From JBMNPT01 sp050943735 (GTDB lineage: Bacteria > Bacillota > Clostridia > Oscillospirales > RGIG577), in assembly GCA_050943735.1 (NCBI GenBank), contig JBMNPT010000001.1, positions 186,001-250,000 of the forward strand: a stretch of DNA of 64,000 nucleotides, in the 5' to 3' direction. Of this stretch, positions 61,760 through 64,000 are shown piece after piece (position 1 is the stretch's first letter; each line of letters opens with the position of its first letter). Made by a program: the position numbers and the translations under genes. The notes under the pieces were generated by a model. That model was not told the DNA's origin and ran no database searches. It worked only from the letters and a program-made list of their open reading frames with translations.

Positions 61760-61799
61760 TGCCCTGACGCCGCCAATTGGCGGCGCCGGGGCATTTTTT
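61760..61799 (+). terminator. Terminator after NSS transporter
   Basis: TGCCC..CGCCGCC-AATT-GGCGGCG..GGGCA, then TTTTTT. Confidence 0.88.
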
Positions 61800-61819
61800 G
61801 AAGTTTGGAGGCAAGGAAA

Positions 61820-62920
61820 ATGGTACGTATTCTGCATACCGGAGATCTGCATCTGGAGAGTCCTTTCCGGGGCATCCGGGATAGTTTGAAGGCCCGGCAG
61901 CGGCGGGCGGAGCTGGATGGCTGTCTGCTGGAGATGATTGATTACGCGGTGGAAAATCAGGTGGATCTCTTCCTCATTGCCGGGGATTTGTTTGACGGCG
62001 CTCTCACTGACATCCGGGTGTTCCGGCAGTGGATGGAGCGGATGGAACAGGCGGCACAGGTGCGGTTTTTCATCGCTCCGGGCAACCACGACTACTATCA
62101 TGCCCGCAGTCTGTACGCGCTGGAAGCCCTGCCCGCCAATGTGAAGGTGTTCACCGGTCCCATGGAACGGGTGGAGCTGCCTCAGCTGGGGGTGGATGTG
62201 TATGGTGCGGCCTTTTGCCGGCCCCATGAAGGGCCGCTGCTGCGGGGATTCCGGGCACAGCCCGGACGGACCAGCATTATGGTGCTCCATGGCGATACTG
62301 CACCCGGTAGTGAATATGGCCCCATCACATCCGAGGACATCCGGGAGAGCGGATTGGATTATCTGGCACTGGGACATGTGCACAGTTTCAGTGGATTGCA
62401 GCGGCAGGGCGGCACCACTTGGGCGTACAGCGGAGTTCCCATGGGCCGGGGCTTTGACGAAGCCGGGGAAAAGGGCTTTGTGGAGGTGACGGTGGAACCG
62501 GGCCGGGTACAGGGCGGATTGGTGCCGTTGGAGGGCCGGCAGTACCGGGTGGAGGAGCTGGATGTGACCGGCATGACTCTGCCCCAGGAGGTGCTGCGCA
62601 CCCTGCGGGGATGCATTGCCCAGGTGGGGAGTCAGCATTTGCTGCGGGTGCGGCTGGTGGGCCGGGCCGGGGCCGGCGTGGTGGATCTTCCGCTGCTGCA
62701 GGCGGGCGCCGGGGAGGACTGCTATTATCTGGAACTGGCTGATGACACCCGTCCGGCGGAGGATATGGAGGCGCTGGCCCGGGAGCGGAGTCTGCGGGGT
62801 GTGTTTACCCGGATGCTGCTGCAGAAGGTGCAGCAGGCGTCCACGCCCGAAGAGGCCCGGCTGGCCTCTCTGGCATTGGAGTTGGGATTGGACAATTTGC
62901 GACAGGAGGTGCGGGGATGA
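61820..62920 (+). CDS. SbcD/YhaO-like metallophosphoesterase (DNA repair exonuclease)
   Basis: The 366-residue protein has the calcineurin-type metal motifs of SbcD/Mre11: HTGDLHLESPF (near 7), AGDLFDG (near 55), APGNHDYY (near 90), LHGDTAP (near 160) and GHVH (near 190). With its partner it would process DNA ends. GGAGG 8 bases before ATG 61820. It overlaps the next gene by 4 bases (ATGA). Confidence 0.92.
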   Translation: MVRILHTGDLHLESPFRGIRDSLKARQRRAELDGCLLEMIDYAVENQVDLFLIAGDLFDGALTDIRVFRQWMERMEQAAQVRFFIAPGNHDYYHARSLYALEALPANVKVFTGPMERVELPQLGVDVYGAAFCRPHEGPLLRGFRAQPGRTSIMVLHGDTAPGSEYGPITSEDIRESGLDYLALGHVHSFSGLQRQGGTTWAYSGVPMGRGFDEAGEKGFVEVTVEPGRVQGGLVPLEGRQYRVEELDVTGMTLPQEVLRTLRGCIAQVGSQHLLRVRLVGRAGAGVVDLPLLQAGAGEDCYYLELADDTRPAEDMEALARERSLRGVFTRMLLQKVQQASTPEEARLASLALELGLDNLRQEVRG

Positions 62921-64000
62921 TCGAACAGCTGCATATCGACTCATATGGAGGACTGCATCAGCGGGAGATCCGGCTGGAGCCGGGGCTCAATCTGCTGTAC
63001 GGCCCCAATGAGGCGGGAAAATCCACAGTGACCTCCTTTTTGCGGGCCATGCTCTATGGGCTGCCGGTGACCCGGGCCCGGGGCATTGCCCAAAATGACC
63101 GGAAGCGCTATCGCCCCTGGGATCGGGAGGCGTTTCGGGGCAGCTTGCTCTATCGAACCCGGCAGGGGCGGCAGCTGCGGGTGGAGAGGACGTTCCGAGC
63201 CACCGCGGCCCGGGATATCCTGCGGGTGACCGACGCGGCAACCGGGCAGGAATTGCCCCAGTACGCAGGCGGACTGGGCGAGGCTCTGTTCGGTATTTCG
63301 GCGGAGACCTTTGAAAATACGGCATTTGTGCGCCAGGGAGAGACCCGGGTGACCCGCAACGACGAGCTGGTGGCCCGCATCAACAATCTGGTGTCCACTG
63401 CTTCGGAGGAGGTGGGGTATGAAGCCAGCCTGCGGCAGCTGAAAACCCTGAAAGATCAACTGCGCCGGGAGCGGGGCAAAAACGGCGAGCTGGATGTATT
63501 GGAGGACAAGCAGCGCAAGCTGGAAGAGCGCCGGCGGCAGCTGGAGGAGGATTATCAGCTGGTGTTGGAGCGGATGCAGCGGCTGTCCGGGGTGGAGGAA
63601 GAGCTGGCCCGGCAGCAGCAATTGCTGGAGGACAATCGCAGCGCTCGGGATTTTCAGGAGTGTGAGCGGCTGGCGGGAGAATACGGACGTATTTTGCAGC
63701 TGCGGCTGGAAATTCGCAATCTGGAGGGTTCTATGGAGAGCACCCGAGGGTACATCCGGGTGGGAGACAGGGTGCCCAGCCGGGAGGATGCGGAAAAGCT
63801 CACCGCCGCCATGGAGGAACAGGAGCGGGCGGAACAGGCCTTGGAAGAGGTGCGGCAGGAGCTGGACTCTCTCAAGGAAGAGGAAGCTGCCCAGGCCCGT
63901 AATCCCCTTTGTGCCCAGCCCGATGTGGAGGCAGATGCCCAGCGGGCCAAGGAGCTGCGGGATCGGATGCTGGTGATTGATACCCATTTGCAGGCCCGGG
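62917..64000 (+). CDS. SbcC/Rad50/YhaN-like AAA ATPase, partial at right edge
   Basis: The first 361 residues are present. MIEQLHIDSYGGL starts the ABC-type head, Walker A GPNEAGKST lies near 30, and VRQGETRVTRND (near 140) precedes a long heptad coiled coil (from ~190), rich in Glu, Arg and Leu. This is the SbcC/YhaN pattern, an ATP-driven partner of the upstream nuclease. The gene runs off the end of the window, so the second head half and hook are not seen. Confidence 0.9.
   Translation, partial: MIEQLHIDSYGGLHQREIRLEPGLNLLYGPNEAGKSTVTSFLRAMLYGLPVTRARGIAQNDRKRYRPWDREAFRGSLLYRTRQGRQLRVERTFRATAARDILRVTDAATGQELPQYAGGLGEALFGISAETFENTAFVRQGETRVTRNDELVARINNLVSTASEEVGYEASLRQLKTLKDQLRRERGKNGELDVLEDKQRKLEERRRQLEEDYQLVLERMQRLSGVEEELARQQQLLEDNRSARDFQECERLAGEYGRILQLRLEIRNLEGSMESTRGYIRVGDRVPSREDAEKLTAAMEEQERAEQALEEVRQELDSLKEEEAAQARNPLCAQPDVEADAQRAKELRDRMLVIDTHLQAR

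Overview
The window is chromosomal DNA of a Gram-positive anaerobe, most likely a gut member of the Oscillospiraceae/Ruminococcaceae (Clostridia). The signs are a moderately high GC, strong AGGAGG ribosome binding sites, lipoboxes, an isoleucine T-box, a CIRCE element, a glgC/glgD glycogen operon, an anaerobic sulfatase-maturating radical SAM enzyme and a VTC-type polyphosphate polymerase operon. No rRNA, phage, intact insertion sequence or CRISPR array was seen. Most of the window is ordered core metabolism with a few accessory loci.

Left part (1-9.7 kb): an AT-rich ferredoxin-type aldo/keto reductase stands beside a degenerate integrase fragment. Next come yebC, a ClC transporter and nth (minus strand), glyA and a HAD phosphatase (plus), a possible structured RNA, a stalk-domain secreted protein (minus), a YkvI-like permease, and tRNA-Pro/tRNA-Thr behind a perfect sigma-A promoter.

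9.8-16.7 kb: a sulfatase maturase, a LacI-type regulator, a three-part TctC-TctB-TctA transporter and a Cys-type sulfatase form one apparent regulon. Two cre/LacI-like operators lie in the tctC promoter-leader region. This reads as uptake and desulfation of an unknown sulfated or carboxylated compound.

17.7-28.9 kb: a full glycogen operon, glgB-glgC-glgD-glgA, then glgP and a GH13 alpha-glucan hydrolase. GlgA has an unusual ~225-residue Ala/Lys/Glu/Pro repeat extension and GlgB a Lys-rich tail.

28.9-35.4 kb: a small protein and an AlkD-like repair protein (minus), then ilvB-ilvN-ilvC-ilvD behind an Ile-specific (ATC) T-box with its own promoter and terminator.

35.5-42.0 kb: response regulator, histidine kinase and an HtrA-like protease without PDZ (minus), divergent from a VTC polyphosphate polymerase, a DUF4956 membrane protein and a Cthe_2159-type beta-helix lipoprotein. 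An identical 17-bp motif precedes both htrA and the VTC operon, which suggests one two-component regulon.

42-64 kb: an AT-rich orphan segment, a DUF2148 protein, uxaB-uxaA (galacturonate pathway) with a LacI-like operator, a YhcC-like radical SAM protein, three small membrane proteins, thioredoxin, hsp20-clpB under CIRCE, an overlapping operon of Nudix, isochorismatase-like, metallo-beta-lactamase-fold and B3/B4 genes, then dut, prmA-rsmE, a membrane protein, pgeF, a sodium-dependent transporter and the start of a SbcD/SbcC-like pair that runs off the right edge.
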